From positions 1 to 43,469 of the forward strand of contig JAILEG010000002.1 of the NCBI GenBank assembly GCA_024688365.1: a DNA stretch of 43,469 bases, read 5' to 3'. The notes beneath the pieces were generated by a model. That model searched no databases. It was not told the DNA's origin and saw only the letters and a list, made by a program, of their open reading frames with translations. Shown in pieces: positions 24,423 to 33,429 of this stretch; position 1 is the first letter of the stretch; each line of letters begins with the position of its first letter. Both the position numbers and the translations under genes were made by a program. The stretch is from Prevotella sp. (GTDB lineage: Bacteria > Bacteroidota > Bacteroidia > Bacteroidales > Bacteroidaceae).

Positions 24423-24485
24423 TGTTTTTCATAGTATTAGATTTAAGGTTAACAAAGGTTGGACTACAGCGGTAGTCCTTTTTTT
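24423..24485 (+). ncRNA. Candidate short leader RNA ending in an intrinsic terminator or attenuator
   Basis: Transcription from the promoter at 24388-24417 would start near 24423. About 40 bases later a perfect hairpin GGACTAC, AGCG, GTAGTCC (24461-24478) is followed by seven T, making a strong terminator 16 bases before the next start codon. The product would be an RNA of about 60 bases, or an attenuator controlling the downstream gene. The unpaired part (24430-24460) is AT-rich and could pair with a regulator or hold a short peptide signal; I see no clear leader peptide. Confidence 0.6.
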
Positions 24486-24500
24486 GTGCCCTTTTATGTG

Positions 24501-24992
24501 ATGGAAATGAGCCTTCCTCCAACTGGAGACATATCATATCTTGTAATTCTTTTCATAGGAGCTGTACTGCTTCTGGCTGCCCTCTGCATCCCTTACTACA
24601 GATTCCGCCAGAGGCATGGGGGGCGGGTGTTCGCACAGGAAGGCGACAGTCTGGTGATCAACAAGATGCTTACGAACGACCTGCTGCGGATGATATGGCC
24701 TACAACGATCCGTTTCCCAATGAGTGATATTCAGTCAGTGGAGGTGGGTTGCATGAAGCCTCACCCCAGAGCTTTATCCAATGGCTATGCTTATGCTACT
24801 GTCCATAAGCATAACGGAAGGCGCAAGACCTATTGCTTCTCACTTACCACCTATTCCCGTTGGGGAGAGTTCACCTCACATCCACGTGAACGGACATGGG
24901 AAACAGCCCGGCGGATAGCCGCTGAACTGACCGAGTTGAATATCACCGTCACGCTCCGGAAAGAGGAGCGGGAATGGGAATGGTCCGATTAA
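24501..24992 (+). CDS. Membrane-anchored protein, PH-domain-like, function unknown
   Basis: I place the start at 24501 (MEMSLPP), after the leader hairpin; a TTG start at 24459 would lie inside the hairpin. The 163-residue protein has one hydrophobic helix (about residues 14-33, LVILFIGAVLLLAALCI) followed by a basic stretch (YRFRQRHGGR) and a mixed beta/alpha domain (RFPMSDIQSVEVG, RKTYCFSLTTY, ARRIAAELTEL) that resembles PH-like domains of small bacterial membrane proteins. No named family was recognised. It converges on the helicase gene with a 54-base gap. Confidence 0.7.
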   Translation: MEMSLPPTGDISYLVILFIGAVLLLAALCIPYYRFRQRHGGRVFAQEGDSLVINKMLTNDLLRMIWPTTIRFPMSDIQSVEVGCMKPHPRALSNGYAYATVHKHNGRRKTYCFSLTTYSRWGEFTSHPRERTWETARRIAAELTELNITVTLRKEEREWEWSD

Positions 24993-25046
24993 GGCCTCGT
25001 CCGCAGCGCGTCTCCATACCCGTTTCTCTCTTCAAGTCTGCCCGCA

Positions 25047-28000
25047 TCAACAGTCTGGACAGTAGCCTCCCTTTTCCTTTATATAGTCAATCAGTTCTGA
25101 GAAGAGCTGGTTCTGGCGCAAGGTGGCTTCGTTCCCAACCAGAACAAGCTGCTTGCGGGCACGGGTTATCGCCACGTTGAGCTTGCGGTCTATGGGCTGC
25201 CCGTCCTCAAAGAAGGTGTTGGCGGTGAGGAAGTCGAGCTGATAGCGGCTCTGAATGGTGAAAGAATAAAGGATGATGTCACGCTGGCTGCCTTGGTAAC
25301 GCTCCACGGTGTCGATGCTGATCTGCTCCAGGTCGGGTATGCCGATCCGTTCAATCTCCTTGCGTATCATCGCAATCTGATTACGGTAAGGCACAATCAC
25401 GCCCACAGACTTTAGCGGATGAAAAGCCTGTCCGAGCTGCCGGTGAAGCCGATGGAGCAGATTGGCAATGATGCGGGCCTCTTCCGTGTTCACTTTCTCT
25501 GATATGTTCAGCCTCCGGCAGGGCTTTGAGGGAATAAAGATCATCCGGTGGGATTTCAGGAAGTCGTCCGTTGCGTCCTTGCTCGGCTCATTATAAGGCA
25601 ACGACTGCTCCAGCTGGTGTTGCAGGGGTACACATTCCAGCTGCTCACGGACATAAAACTTCCGGTTGGGGAAGTCGGCAATGTCTGGGTGCATGCGTCC
25701 CTGTTTGTGTAATGTGCCGATAAAATCGGTCCGTCCAGCCGCCCGCTCTGTAAGAATAAGGCGTTCAAAGAGAGAGTTGGCACAGGAGTTGAGATGGATG
25801 TTCCTCAGCAGAGGCGAGTCAACGGAGGCCTCGGTCTCGCTCTGCTGCACCACGGCGGGCAGCTGCTTGTGGTCACCCACCAGGACAAACTTCCCAATGG
25901 CACATTGTCCGCTGCGTTTCTCGGACAACAAGCCTATAACATTCGGTTCAAGAATCTGACTTGCCTCATCAATGATGGCAAGGCTGAAATGCTTGATGTT
26001 GAAGAGGGCGGCACGGGAATTGATGGTGGATGTCGTCGCCACCACGATACGGGCATTGAGCAACACCTCCCTGATGGAGGCAAGGCTCGGGTTACTGCCG
26101 AGAAGCGAAGAGAGGAGTTGCCCGCTGTATTTGGGGTCGCAGCTGAACTCGTTGCCTAAGCGCACATAGCTGAGGGCATTGTCCGTGAGCATCCCGCAAA
26201 TCTCATCCACGGCACGGTTGGTGTAGGTCAGGAGGAGGATGGAACTTTGGGTGTTGGGTGATGGGTGTTGGGTATTGAGGGAATCCTCTGTTGCCAGTTG
26301 CTCCCGAACAAGGAACTGAAGGGCCTGAGAGGTCTTACCCGTTCCGGGAGGGCCAATGAGAAGGAAATAATCCTGGGCTTGCTTGGCCTTCAGGACAATA
26401 TCATCATAGTCGGGATGATACCCTCGCGATAGCTTCAGAGCCTTGTCGGCACGGGGCGCACGCTGCCCCATGAGGAGCTGGCGCCGGCTCTCTCCGGACG
26501 TGACAAAGGTGTACAGGCTGCGTATAGCCGCCGTTCCGCCTATGTCACTGCCGGCATGCTCTACGGCAAACAGCTCTCCGTCAATGAGACTTGGGTTTTG
26601 CTGGCCGTCGTTCAGGTGGACAACAAGGCTGTCACCGTGTATCTCCTGCAATGCTCCTTTGAAAAGGATGGCATGGCGGACATCTGGTGTATCATTGCTT
26701 CTGTAGGCATAGAGATAGACCATGTCACCCCGGCGGAAGTTGGGCAGGAAGTCATCGCCCTGCTGCGGTACGGCAAGCGTGATGGTATCGTAGCCGTTGA
26801 AGGAACTGCTGCGCTCCTTTGAGACAATGGTCAGCCCCGTATAGATATTACCAGTCTCCTTCTTCTCTGCCAAAGGCATGTTCCATAGGTCAGCACTGCT
26901 GTTGCCAACACCTTCCTGTGCGCCCACTTTCGACACGAGCTGCTCCTTGATGACAAAGGTCATCATGCGTGAGAAGTAAGCACGTTCAAGTTGGCTGAGC
27001 TGATGGAGTGGCGCAAGCGTGGTGGTGAGCTGCGGCAGCAGGTAGCGATGATAGAAGGAGTCATTCTGTCCCGCGGTGTTCAGTGTCTGCGGTGTCAGCA
27101 GGGGCAGCATTCTGCCAAAGCCGTTCTCGGCCATCCAGAACTCCGTTGCCACGGCCTGATTGCGGAAGCGCAGAGCCTCACGCATCAGTGACTGCAGCGG
27201 TTCCACCTCAAGCAAGCCATCAGGAAGCGGATATTTGGAATAAAGAAGCTGTATGTGTGCCTTCTTCGCAGTGAGCTGGAAGTTGTATTGAAGGATGCCA
27301 TAGTAGAGGAGCAGCTGCACATAGTGCTTCTCCACATGAAGCGAGCCATGCGGATTTCGGAACTTTCTCTCAATGAAAATGTTTTTTCCCGACTTCTGCT
27401 CCACAAGGAGACGGAGGTCAGTTGTCATCAGGTCGACACGTCCCTGTATGCCCAGCTGCTCACAGACAAAGGACGGTTCAAGGATGGCCTTGCCCCGGTC
27501 GAAGGTGCGGAACAGCTCACTGACGATGCCCCTGATGTTCTCCACCTGGCTTACGGCCTCCTGCCTGAACTCCGCTCCATTGAAATCAGGACACGTGGCA
27601 TAGTCAAGAGCCTTCTCCCGGAAGTTGGAACGGAAGGTGTCCTTGATGTCATAATGTGCCGGATGGTTGATGATGTCGTCGAGAGCTGACCCAGCGAAGT
27701 TACCCAACACGATGTGTTTGTTGTTCGGCCGGGCCTGCAGCCGATTGACAGTGAAGAGCAGCGGATGGTGCCCATAGCTCTCAAAACAGTTGGCAATGGT
27801 GGAGATGTCAAGCAGATAGTCAGGCTCGACAATGATGATGCGAGGCACGACCTTCTTACGTGTGACACTGCAGTCAAGCAGGTTCAGCTGCATGCCCTCA
27901 CGAAGGAGCGGACGGAGGTAACTGAGGTCAACATACTCCGGTGTGTCCATATAGTCAACGGTCAGGAGTTCCTCGCTGCTGTCCTGGTTGGTGACGGCAA

Positions 28001-28436
28001 CCTGGATGGTCCTTTCATCCCATTGGCGCACGATGCAGCGGATGTAGCGGTAGTTGGTCAACTGTATGCTCTCCGTCAACCGTCTGTGCGCAGGGATGCG
28101 CCCGATGAGCAGAGACGGTATATCCTCCTTGAATACTGCCGAGATGAATACAGCCAGTGCCCGGCAGTCGTAAGCCAGGTCTTCGGGCAGGATGGGTGCC
28201 GATGAGTTGCTGTGACGGCGCATCTTCTGGATCGCCACGATGTCCTGCGGAGCCACATCATGCCGCCGGCAGAGTGCCTCCACCTGCGAGGAGAGATTGC
28301 CGAATCCGTGCCTTGTCTCCTTCAGTCCCTCATGACAGGCGAGGACAAGTGTCTCGTGCATGATGAGAGCCTGTGCCTCAGAGGGGGCTGACAGGATGTC
28401 GGATATGCGGGAGAAGAGTTCTTGTGCGGTAGTCAT
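25047..28436 (-). CDS. Dna2-like PD-(D/E)XK nuclease and superfamily 1 helicase
   Basis: The 1129-residue protein joins a nuclease and a UPF1/Dna2-type helicase, suggesting a role in DNA end or flap processing. The nuclease core has GRVDL with D335 and E346-Q-K348 (VEQKSGK). The helicase has Walker A GPPGTGKTS near 690-698, motif Ia TYTNRAVDEI, motif II DEAS, motif III GDHKQLPAV, motif V VERYQGSQRDII and motif VI NVAITRARKQL. I see no clear four-cysteine iron-sulphur cluster. The start overlaps the stop of the upstream esterase-HAD gene by one base (TAATG), so both are translated together. A heptanucleotide repeat adds SLNTQHPSPNTQ between Walker A and motif Ia. Confidence 0.92.
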   Translation of the reverse strand: MTTAQELFSRISDILSAPSEAQALIMHETLVLACHEGLKETRHGFGNLSSQVEALCRRHDVAPQDIVAIQKMRRHSNSSAPILPEDLAYDCRALAVFISAVFKEDIPSLLIGRIPAHRRLTESIQLTNYRYIRCIVRQWDERTIQVAVTNQDSSEELLTVDYMDTPEYVDLSYLRPLLREGMQLNLLDCSVTRKKVVPRIIIVEPDYLLDISTIANCFESYGHHPLLFTVNRLQARPNNKHIVLGNFAGSALDDIINHPAHYDIKDTFRSNFREKALDYATCPDFNGAEFRQEAVSQVENIRGIVSELFRTFDRGKAILEPSFVCEQLGIQGRVDLMTTDLRLLVEQKSGKNIFIERKFRNPHGSLHVEKHYVQLLLYYGILQYNFQLTAKKAHIQLLYSKYPLPDGLLEVEPLQSLMREALRFRNQAVATEFWMAENGFGRMLPLLTPQTLNTAGQNDSFYHRYLLPQLTTTLAPLHQLSQLERAYFSRMMTFVIKEQLVSKVGAQEGVGNSSADLWNMPLAEKKETGNIYTGLTIVSKERSSSFNGYDTITLAVPQQGDDFLPNFRRGDMVYLYAYRSNDTPDVRHAILFKGALQEIHGDSLVVHLNDGQQNPSLIDGELFAVEHAGSDIGGTAAIRSLYTFVTSGESRRQLLMGQRAPRADKALKLSRGYHPDYDDIVLKAKQAQDYFLLIGPPGTGKTSQALQFLVREQLATEDSLNTQHPSPNTQSSILLLTYTNRAVDEICGMLTDNALSYVRLGNEFSCDPKYSGQLLSSLLGSNPSLASIREVLLNARIVVATTSTINSRAALFNIKHFSLAIIDEASQILEPNVIGLLSEKRSGQCAIGKFVLVGDHKQLPAVVQQSETEASVDSPLLRNIHLNSCANSLFERLILTERAAGRTDFIGTLHKQGRMHPDIADFPNRKFYVREQLECVPLQHQLEQSLPYNEPSKDATDDFLKSHRMIFIPSKPCRRLNISEKVNTEEARIIANLLHRLHRQLGQAFHPLKSVGVIVPYRNQIAMIRKEIERIGIPDLEQISIDTVERYQGSQRDIILYSFTIQSRYQLDFLTANTFFEDGQPIDRKLNVAITRARKQLVLVGNEATLRQNQLFSELIDYIKEKGGYCPDC
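26246..26278 (-). repeat. Heptanucleotide repeat inside the helicase gene
   Basis: On the minus strand CAATACC, CAACACC, CATCACC and CAACACC are contiguous, with a partial fifth unit. The coding product (LNTQHPSPNTQ) is the same phrase found in MurF, and even the preceding TCCCTCAA is shared with the murF copy. Confidence 0.8.
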
Positions 28437-29431
28437 TATTGTCCGCCCAGTCTGTCGAAATAAGTGATTACTTCTTCCCACGTCTTGAATTCATCACTGC
28501 CAAAGAGCAGGGATGTGCCGAGGAAATCGTCATGAACGGTGCTGCTGATGAGATAGTCGCCATAGAGAAGCTGGGGGTGATTGGTGAAGATTGCGTGATT
28601 CCATGCAGGAGAGCTGAATGTTTCCTCTATCCAGGCCTGCTGCCGGCTGATGAAAGATGGGTCATTGGTGGGAGCTGGACTGACGAAAAAGATGTTATAG
28701 TTGTCGAGTAACAGTTCATAGGCCTTGTGCAGACTTGACTTTGGCTTACCATAACTGTCGGCAAGTGTGTTCTGGTCAATGAGAACCGTACGGCGCTCGC
28801 GCCCCTCCTGACGGTCATCAATCCAGCGGATGACAGGCATCAGATAATGGAAGATTGCCTTTTCAATGAGTCTATGCTCACCGTGGAAGCGGATGGCCTG
28901 CGGGTAATGCTCCTGGAAGAGGTCGAAGGTGTGTACCACAGGGTCAGCATCGCCGAAGAGACCGAACACGTGTCGTTGCTCATCGGGGGTGACTTGGGAG
29001 AAACACTGCTCAGTCATGTCCTTGTACTCCTTTACCAGTGACTTGGTAACGATGACTTCCTGTACACCGTCCTGCCGCCTGTTCTGAAACACCTGCTTCC
29101 CCATCATATTGCTTTCGGTAATGGTTGAGCCCATCTGGAAGGCAGGATTCACACAGATACGGTCAATGCCATAGAGCATTTCTGTGTACATTCCACCCAT
29201 AGAAGTGCCGATGACGAGGTCGGGCTTCTCAGTCTCTGCCAGTTTCCGGAGCAGTGCCATAGCCTCCTCCGGGTGGATGGGAAGGTCCGGAGCAATGACC
29301 GTTGCCTCCGGCATATAGTCCCGCAGGATCTGCGCAGTGTGGGTTGATCCGGCTGACATAAAGCCGTGAACGTAGATAATCTTCTTCCCGACCATCAGGT
29401 CAGAGAAGGTTTTTCTATATTGATTTTCCAT
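28436..29431 (-). CDS. YqiA-like alpha/beta hydrolase fused to a degenerate 5'-nucleotidase (HAD) domain
   Basis: Residues about 16-200 form an esterase-type hydrolase like YqiA: VHGFMSAG at 21-28, nucleophile S77 in GTSMGG, D161 in GDADPVV and H186 in GEHRL make a full triad. Residues about 213-331 resemble 5'(3')-deoxyribonucleotidases, including GDYLISS and FGSDEFKTWEEVITYF. In that half, motif I DxDx reads D219-Q-N221-T and the usual YLIDD pair reads YLISS, so catalysis is probably lost. The start at 29431 (MENQYRK) follows the hydrolase family; an upstream open frame to 29608 has no similarity. It is followed by the coupled helicase gene. The 203 bases upstream (29432-29634) hold no other gene and no good promoter. 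Confidence 0.85.
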   Translation of the reverse strand: MENQYRKTFSDLMVGKKIIYVHGFMSAGSTHTAQILRDYMPEATVIAPDLPIHPEEAMALLRKLAETEKPDLVIGTSMGGMYTEMLYGIDRICVNPAFQMGSTITESNMMGKQVFQNRRQDGVQEVIVTKSLVKEYKDMTEQCFSQVTPDEQRHVFGLFGDADPVVHTFDLFQEHYPQAIRFHGEHRLIEKAIFHYLMPVIRWIDDRQEGRERRTVLIDQNTLADSYGKPKSSLHKAYELLLDNYNIFFVSPAPTNDPSFISRQQAWIEETFSSPAWNHAIFTNHPQLLYGDYLISSTVHDDFLGTSLLFGSDEFKTWEEVITYFDRLGGQ

Positions 29432-29634
29432 TTTATCTTGTTTTTTTGACAAAGAGCGAAGGTTGCTTGGCAGCCACCTGTGACGGGAGAGACCTGCAAC
29501 AAACAGACTAAGCGCAAGACCTGCGGCTGACTTGGAGCCGCTTGTCTTCGCCAATCCGCACCAGGATGCCACCAAATGTTTCTTTCCATGCTTCCGTAAG
29601 GTAGCCATCCTCCTCAGCCGAGAGGCGGGGACTC

Positions 29635-30972
29635 TTAGATTATAGGCAGACTGATGCCGTTTATCTTCTGATAAATATCCAACGCATAGATGTCTGTCAT
29701 ACCGCTTATATAGTCGATCACAGCCATAATACGAGTCTCAAGGCAAGGGCTCTGGATGTCATATTGGCTGGAGAAGCGGCGGATGAGCTGCTGGCTGTGG
29801 AAGCGTTCCGGGTCAATGGCGGCACTGACGAGGGCTTCCATGAGCGTCTCCATAATCTTATAGCCCGACAGCTCCACATCGAGAACCGTCTTGCTGCAGT
29901 AGATGCGCTGCACAGAAACCTCCGTGCAACGCTGGTAAGCCTTACGCGGCAGCTCGGAAATATGATTGATAAGCGAGCTTTCAAACGTGCCGTTGAGTAT
30001 TTCCTGCTCATGCTCCACAAAGGCATTGACGCACTCTGCCTCCAACAGTCCGACGGCACAGGCACGGAAGTAGACCACCTGCTCATTCCTGTCAGTGACC
30101 CCCTCTTCCTCTATCCGCTGGCGGATACTTGCCCGCGTGGCATCGTCAAAGAAGCCTAACAGCAGGTCAGCTGTCTCCTCAAAGGAGAGGAGCTTCAGCT
30201 TGTGGGCATCCTCGATGTCCATAATCTCATAGCAGATGTCGTCAGCAGCCTCAACAAGATAGACCAATGGATGCCGGGCATAGCGCACACCGCCATCCGT
30301 CTCCTCCTTACATATAAGCCCCAGCTCGTCAGCTATCTTCCTGTAGGTATGTTCCTCGGTGGCAAAGAATCCGAACTTGGCATGCTTTCCTGCAAAGGAA
30401 GAGCTGAAGGGATACTTCACGATACTTGCCAGCGTGGAGTAAGTCATCACGAATCCTCCGTCCCTCCGTCCCAGGAAACGGTGCGTCAGCAGGCGGAAGG
30501 CATTGGCATTACCCTCAAAATGAGTGATGTCGTCCCAGAACCGTTGGCTTACCTTTGCCTGCAGGCCAGCTCCGGCTCCCTCGGTGAAGAATGTCTGGAT
30601 AGCTTTCTCGCCACTGTGGCCGAACGGCGGATTGCCCATGTCATGGGCATAGCAGGCTGTCTGCACAATAGTCCCAATCTCCTCGAAGAGCGTCCCACGC
30701 AACTCCGGGTGGATACTGGTCAGCCTGTGCGCCACATCGTCGCCTAATGACTTGCCCAATGACGCCACTTCCAACGAGTGGGTGAGCCGGTTGTGTACGA
30801 AGACGCTGCCTGGCAGGGGAAACACCTGAGTCTTGTTCTGCAGACGGCGGAAAGGAGCCGAATAAATGAGTCGGTCGCTGTCACGCTTGAATTCGGAACG
30901 GTCATCGTGTCGGAGAGCATGACGCTCCTCCTGCCCGAGTCTTTTGTTGGATATGAGTTGTTGCCAGTTCAT
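29635..30972 (-). CDS. dgt: Deoxyguanosinetriphosphate triphosphohydrolase (dGTPase), HD domain
   Basis: This enzyme cleaves dGTP or other dNTPs to the nucleoside and triphosphate. The 445-residue protein has the HD-domain metal ligands H65 (RLTHSLEVA), H110-D111 (CYAHDMGNPPFGHSGE) and a later Asp in AADDICYEIMD. The start at 30972 (MNWQQLIS) is where family members begin; the open frame to 31131 runs through a repeat and the leader. The 5' leader carries nearly eight heptanucleotide repeat units ending just upstream of ATG. It is divergent from dut, another dNTP-pool gene. Confidence 0.93.
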   Translation of the reverse strand: MNWQQLISNKRLGQEERHALRHDDRSEFKRDSDRLIYSAPFRRLQNKTQVFPLPGSVFVHNRLTHSLEVASLGKSLGDDVAHRLTSIHPELRGTLFEEIGTIVQTACYAHDMGNPPFGHSGEKAIQTFFTEGAGAGLQAKVSQRFWDDITHFEGNANAFRLLTHRFLGRRDGGFVMTYSTLASIVKYPFSSSFAGKHAKFGFFATEEHTYRKIADELGLICKEETDGGVRYARHPLVYLVEAADDICYEIMDIEDAHKLKLLSFEETADLLLGFFDDATRASIRQRIEEEGVTDRNEQVVYFRACAVGLLEAECVNAFVEHEQEILNGTFESSLINHISELPRKAYQRCTEVSVQRIYCSKTVLDVELSGYKIMETLMEALVSAAIDPERFHSQQLIRRFSSQYDIQSPCLETRIMAVIDYISGMTDIYALDIYQKINGISLPII

Positions 30973-30976
30973 GGGC

Positions 30977-31031
30977 GGTATTGGGTATTGGGTGATGAAT
31001 GTTGGATGGTGGATGATGAATGTTAGTGATG
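30977..31031 (-). repeat. Heptanucleotide repeat in the dgt leader
   Basis: Read on the plus strand: GGTATTG, GGTATTG, GGTGATG, AATGTTG, GATGGTG, GATGATG, AATGTTA, GTGATG, nearly eight contiguous heptads. The C-rich strand is the sense strand of dgt, and the repeat ends four bases before the ATG. Confidence 0.8.
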
Positions 31032-31128
31032 GCGACGGGCTTTTTGATGGATACGGATGGACGAAAGTCCATGATTCCACATGCTGTCTGGCTGTTTGAA
31101 ACATCCAGACAGGCCTGAAAGACCAGTA

Positions 31129-31136
31129 CAAAAGTA
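31129..31136 (-). promoter_or_regulatory. -7 box of dgt
   Basis: TACTTTTG on the minus strand fits the consensus; the -33 element is weak. It implies a leader of about 150 bases containing the heptad repeat. Confidence 0.55.
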
Positions 31137-31200
31137 ATTAAAATTGGCTAAAAACAGGCTTTTTGCAAAGGAAAAATTCAGCTATGTGCCCTGAAATGAT

Positions 31201-31208
31201 TAATTTTG
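31201..31208 (+). promoter_or_regulatory. -7 box of the dut operon
   Basis: TAATTTTG on the plus strand, 17 bases before the dut start codon. No TTG is found at the usual spacing. Confidence 0.55.
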
Positions 31209-31225
31209 CACCTTATTAAATAGCA

Positions 31226-31663
31226 ATGATAAAGATAAAAGTCATCAATAAAGGGCATCAGCAGTTCCCTGCTTATGCCACCCCACAGAGCGCAGGCATG
31301 GATCTGCGTGCCAACATAGACAGCCCCATTGTACTTCATCCCATGGAACGCAGGCTCATTCCGACAGGACTGCACATAGCCTTGCCGGAAGGATTTGAGG
31401 CACAGATACGTCCCCGCAGCGGACTGGCCCTGAAGCACGGGCTCACGGTTCTCAACACCCCGGGTACGGTCGATGCCGACTACCGGGGAGAAATCATGGT
31501 GCTGCTCATCAACTTCTCCACCGAAGACTTCACGGTCAACGATGGCGAGCGCATTGCCCAGATGGTCATAGCCCGTCATGAGCAGGGCGACTTCATCGAG
31601 GTGGAAGAGCTTGACGATACCGAGCGTGGCGAGGGTGGATATGGGCACACTGGTGTAAAGTAA
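31226..31663 (+). CDS. dut: Deoxyuridine 5'-triphosphate nucleotidohydrolase (dUTPase)
   Basis: Dut hydrolyses dUTP to dUMP, keeping uracil out of DNA and supplying thymidylate synthesis. The 145-residue protein shows all five trimeric-dUTPase motifs: AGMDLRA (23-29), [20 protein letters not shown] with the catalytic Asp, GERIAQMV, and the C-terminal [10 protein letters not shown]. It heads a plus-strand run with TPR, DUF4292 and EnvC-like genes, an order I recall as conserved in Bacteroidetes. Confidence 0.97.
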   Translation: MIKIKVINKGHQQFPAYATPQSAGMDLRANIDSPIVLHPMERRLIPTGLHIALPEGFEAQIRPRSGLALKHGLTVLNTPGTVDADYRGEIMVLLINFSTEDFTVNDGERIAQMVIARHEQGDFIEVEELDDTERGEGGYGHTGVK

Positions 31664-31683
31664 GGATAAAGAAAGGAAACGGA

Positions 31684-33429
31684 ATGTTTGATAAGTTCAG
31701 ACGGAAGGCTGCCGCTGGCACCAACCTGAGGAAGGCCGTCATCATGGCAATGCTATCAGCCGGCACGCTCGCAGGGCAAGCAGCCTCGGCTGACAGCCTG
31801 CAGAGCTATAACTACTTCTTCCTGGAGGCTTTGCGCCAGCAGGACATGGGCAACCTGAGTGCAGCCTTTGACCTCCTCAGTCATGCCCACGAGCTCAACC
31901 CAAAGGCAGCGGAGGTGTATTACCACCTGGCTGGCTATTATGTTGACATGAAGGATGATGCCCGTGCCCGTGCCTATTTCGAGCAGGCGGCGGCATTAGC
32001 CCCCGACAACTCCACCTATCAGGAGAAATTAGGACAGCTCTATGTGACGCAGAAAGACTACCCCAACGCCATCAAGGCATACGAGCGGCTCTATGAGTCG
32101 AGCAAGACCCGTGGCGATGTTCTCCGGATTCTCTTCCAGCTCTATGGCTCTCAGAACGACTACAAGAAGATGATTGAGATGCTCAACCGCATCGAGACGA
32201 TTGAAGGAAGCAACGAGCAGATTTCCCTCAGCAAGATGCAGATATACGAGCAGATGGGGGAAAAACGGAAGGAGTATGAGGAACTGAAAGCACTTGTCGA
32301 CAACCATCCCCTTGAACTCAACTACCGTGTGATGCTTGGCAACTGGCTCTTGCAGAACGGAAAGAAGAAAGAGGCACTGAGGGAATACCGTGGTGTGCTG
32401 AAGGAAGAGCCTGCCAATGCTCTTGCCAAGCTCTCCCTGCTCGACTATTACCGCTCAACAGGCGACCAGAACACGGTCAACGCACTTACCAAGGAGCTGC
32501 TGCAGTCGCCCAAGACTGAGAAAGATACCAAGATGGCACTGCTCCGGCAGGTCATCTCAGCCAATCAGAAGGCGAACGTCTCCGACAGTGCTGAGGTGAT
32601 GCGGCTCTTCGCCGAGGCTCTCTCCACACCACAGGAGGATGCCGACATCATCCTGATGAAGGCGGCCTACATGACCCTCCGCAGGATGCCACAGGATGAG
32701 ATCAACCACGTCTACGAGCAGGCTATAGAACTGGAACCCGACAACTCACGCGCCCGTCTGGCTCTGATACAGAGCATCTGGGACACAAAGGACTACGACC
32801 AGGTCATAGCCATCTGCCGCCCGGCGCAGGAGTATAACCCCGAGGAGATGGCTTTCTATTATTTCCAAGGCATGGCACAATATCAGAAACATGAGAATGA
32901 TGCCGCATTGGAGACTTTCCGAAAGGGTGTTGCCCAGATAAATAAGGACAGTAACCCCGACATCGTTTCGGATTTCTATGCCATCATGGGCGACATCCTG
33001 CATGAGAAGGGGCTTGATGATGAGGCGTTCCAGGCTTATGACAGTTGTCTGCAGTGGAAACCTGACAACATTCCCGCTCTGAACAACTATGCCTACTACC
33101 TCAGCGTGAGGAACCGTGACCTTCCCAAGGCTGAGCAGATGAGCTACAAGACCATCAAGGCTGAGCCTGACAACAGCACCTTCCTTGACACCTACGCATG
33201 GATCCTCTTCCAGCAGCAGCGGTTTGAGGAGGCAAAGATATATATTGACCAGGCCATCCGCAACGACTCCACGCTGAGCAATGTCGTCATTGAGCATGCC
33301 GGCGACATCTACGCACAGGCTGGCGACATGGCGAAAGCGATGGACTTCTGGCAGAAAGCCCTCAAGGCCGGCAACGCAAGTGCCACATTGAAGAAGAAGA
33401 TACAACAAAAAAGATACATAGCAGAATGA
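31684..33429 (+). CDS. Secreted tetratricopeptide-repeat protein
   Basis: The 581-residue protein begins with a basic stretch and a signal-peptide-like segment (about residues 15-36, AVIMAMLSAGTLAGQAASA). The rest is many TPR units (for example AEVYYHLAGYYVDMKDDARARAYFEQAAALAPDN and its repeats through about 560), a scaffold for protein contacts. It starts 20 bases after dut and its end overlaps the start of the DUF4292 lipoprotein gene (ATGA), so the proteins should be made together. A periplasmic adaptor for an envelope assembly process is plausible but not shown. Confidence 0.9.
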   Translation: MFDKFRRKAAAGTNLRKAVIMAMLSAGTLAGQAASADSLQSYNYFFLEALRQQDMGNLSAAFDLLSHAHELNPKAAEVYYHLAGYYVDMKDDARARAYFEQAAALAPDNSTYQEKLGQLYVTQKDYPNAIKAYERLYESSKTRGDVLRILFQLYGSQNDYKKMIEMLNRIETIEGSNEQISLSKMQIYEQMGEKRKEYEELKALVDNHPLELNYRVMLGNWLLQNGKKKEALREYRGVLKEEPANALAKLSLLDYYRSTGDQNTVNALTKELLQSPKTEKDTKMALLRQVISANQKANVSDSAEVMRLFAEALSTPQEDADIILMKAAYMTLRRMPQDEINHVYEQAIELEPDNSRARLALIQSIWDTKDYDQVIAICRPAQEYNPEEMAFYYFQGMAQYQKHENDAALETFRKGVAQINKDSNPDIVSDFYAIMGDILHEKGLDDEAFQAYDSCLQWKPDNIPALNNYAYYLSVRNRDLPKAEQMSYKTIKAEPDNSTFLDTYAWILFQQQRFEEAKIYIDQAIRNDSTLSNVVIEHAGDIYAQAGDMAKAMDFWQKALKAGNASATLKKKIQQKRYIAE

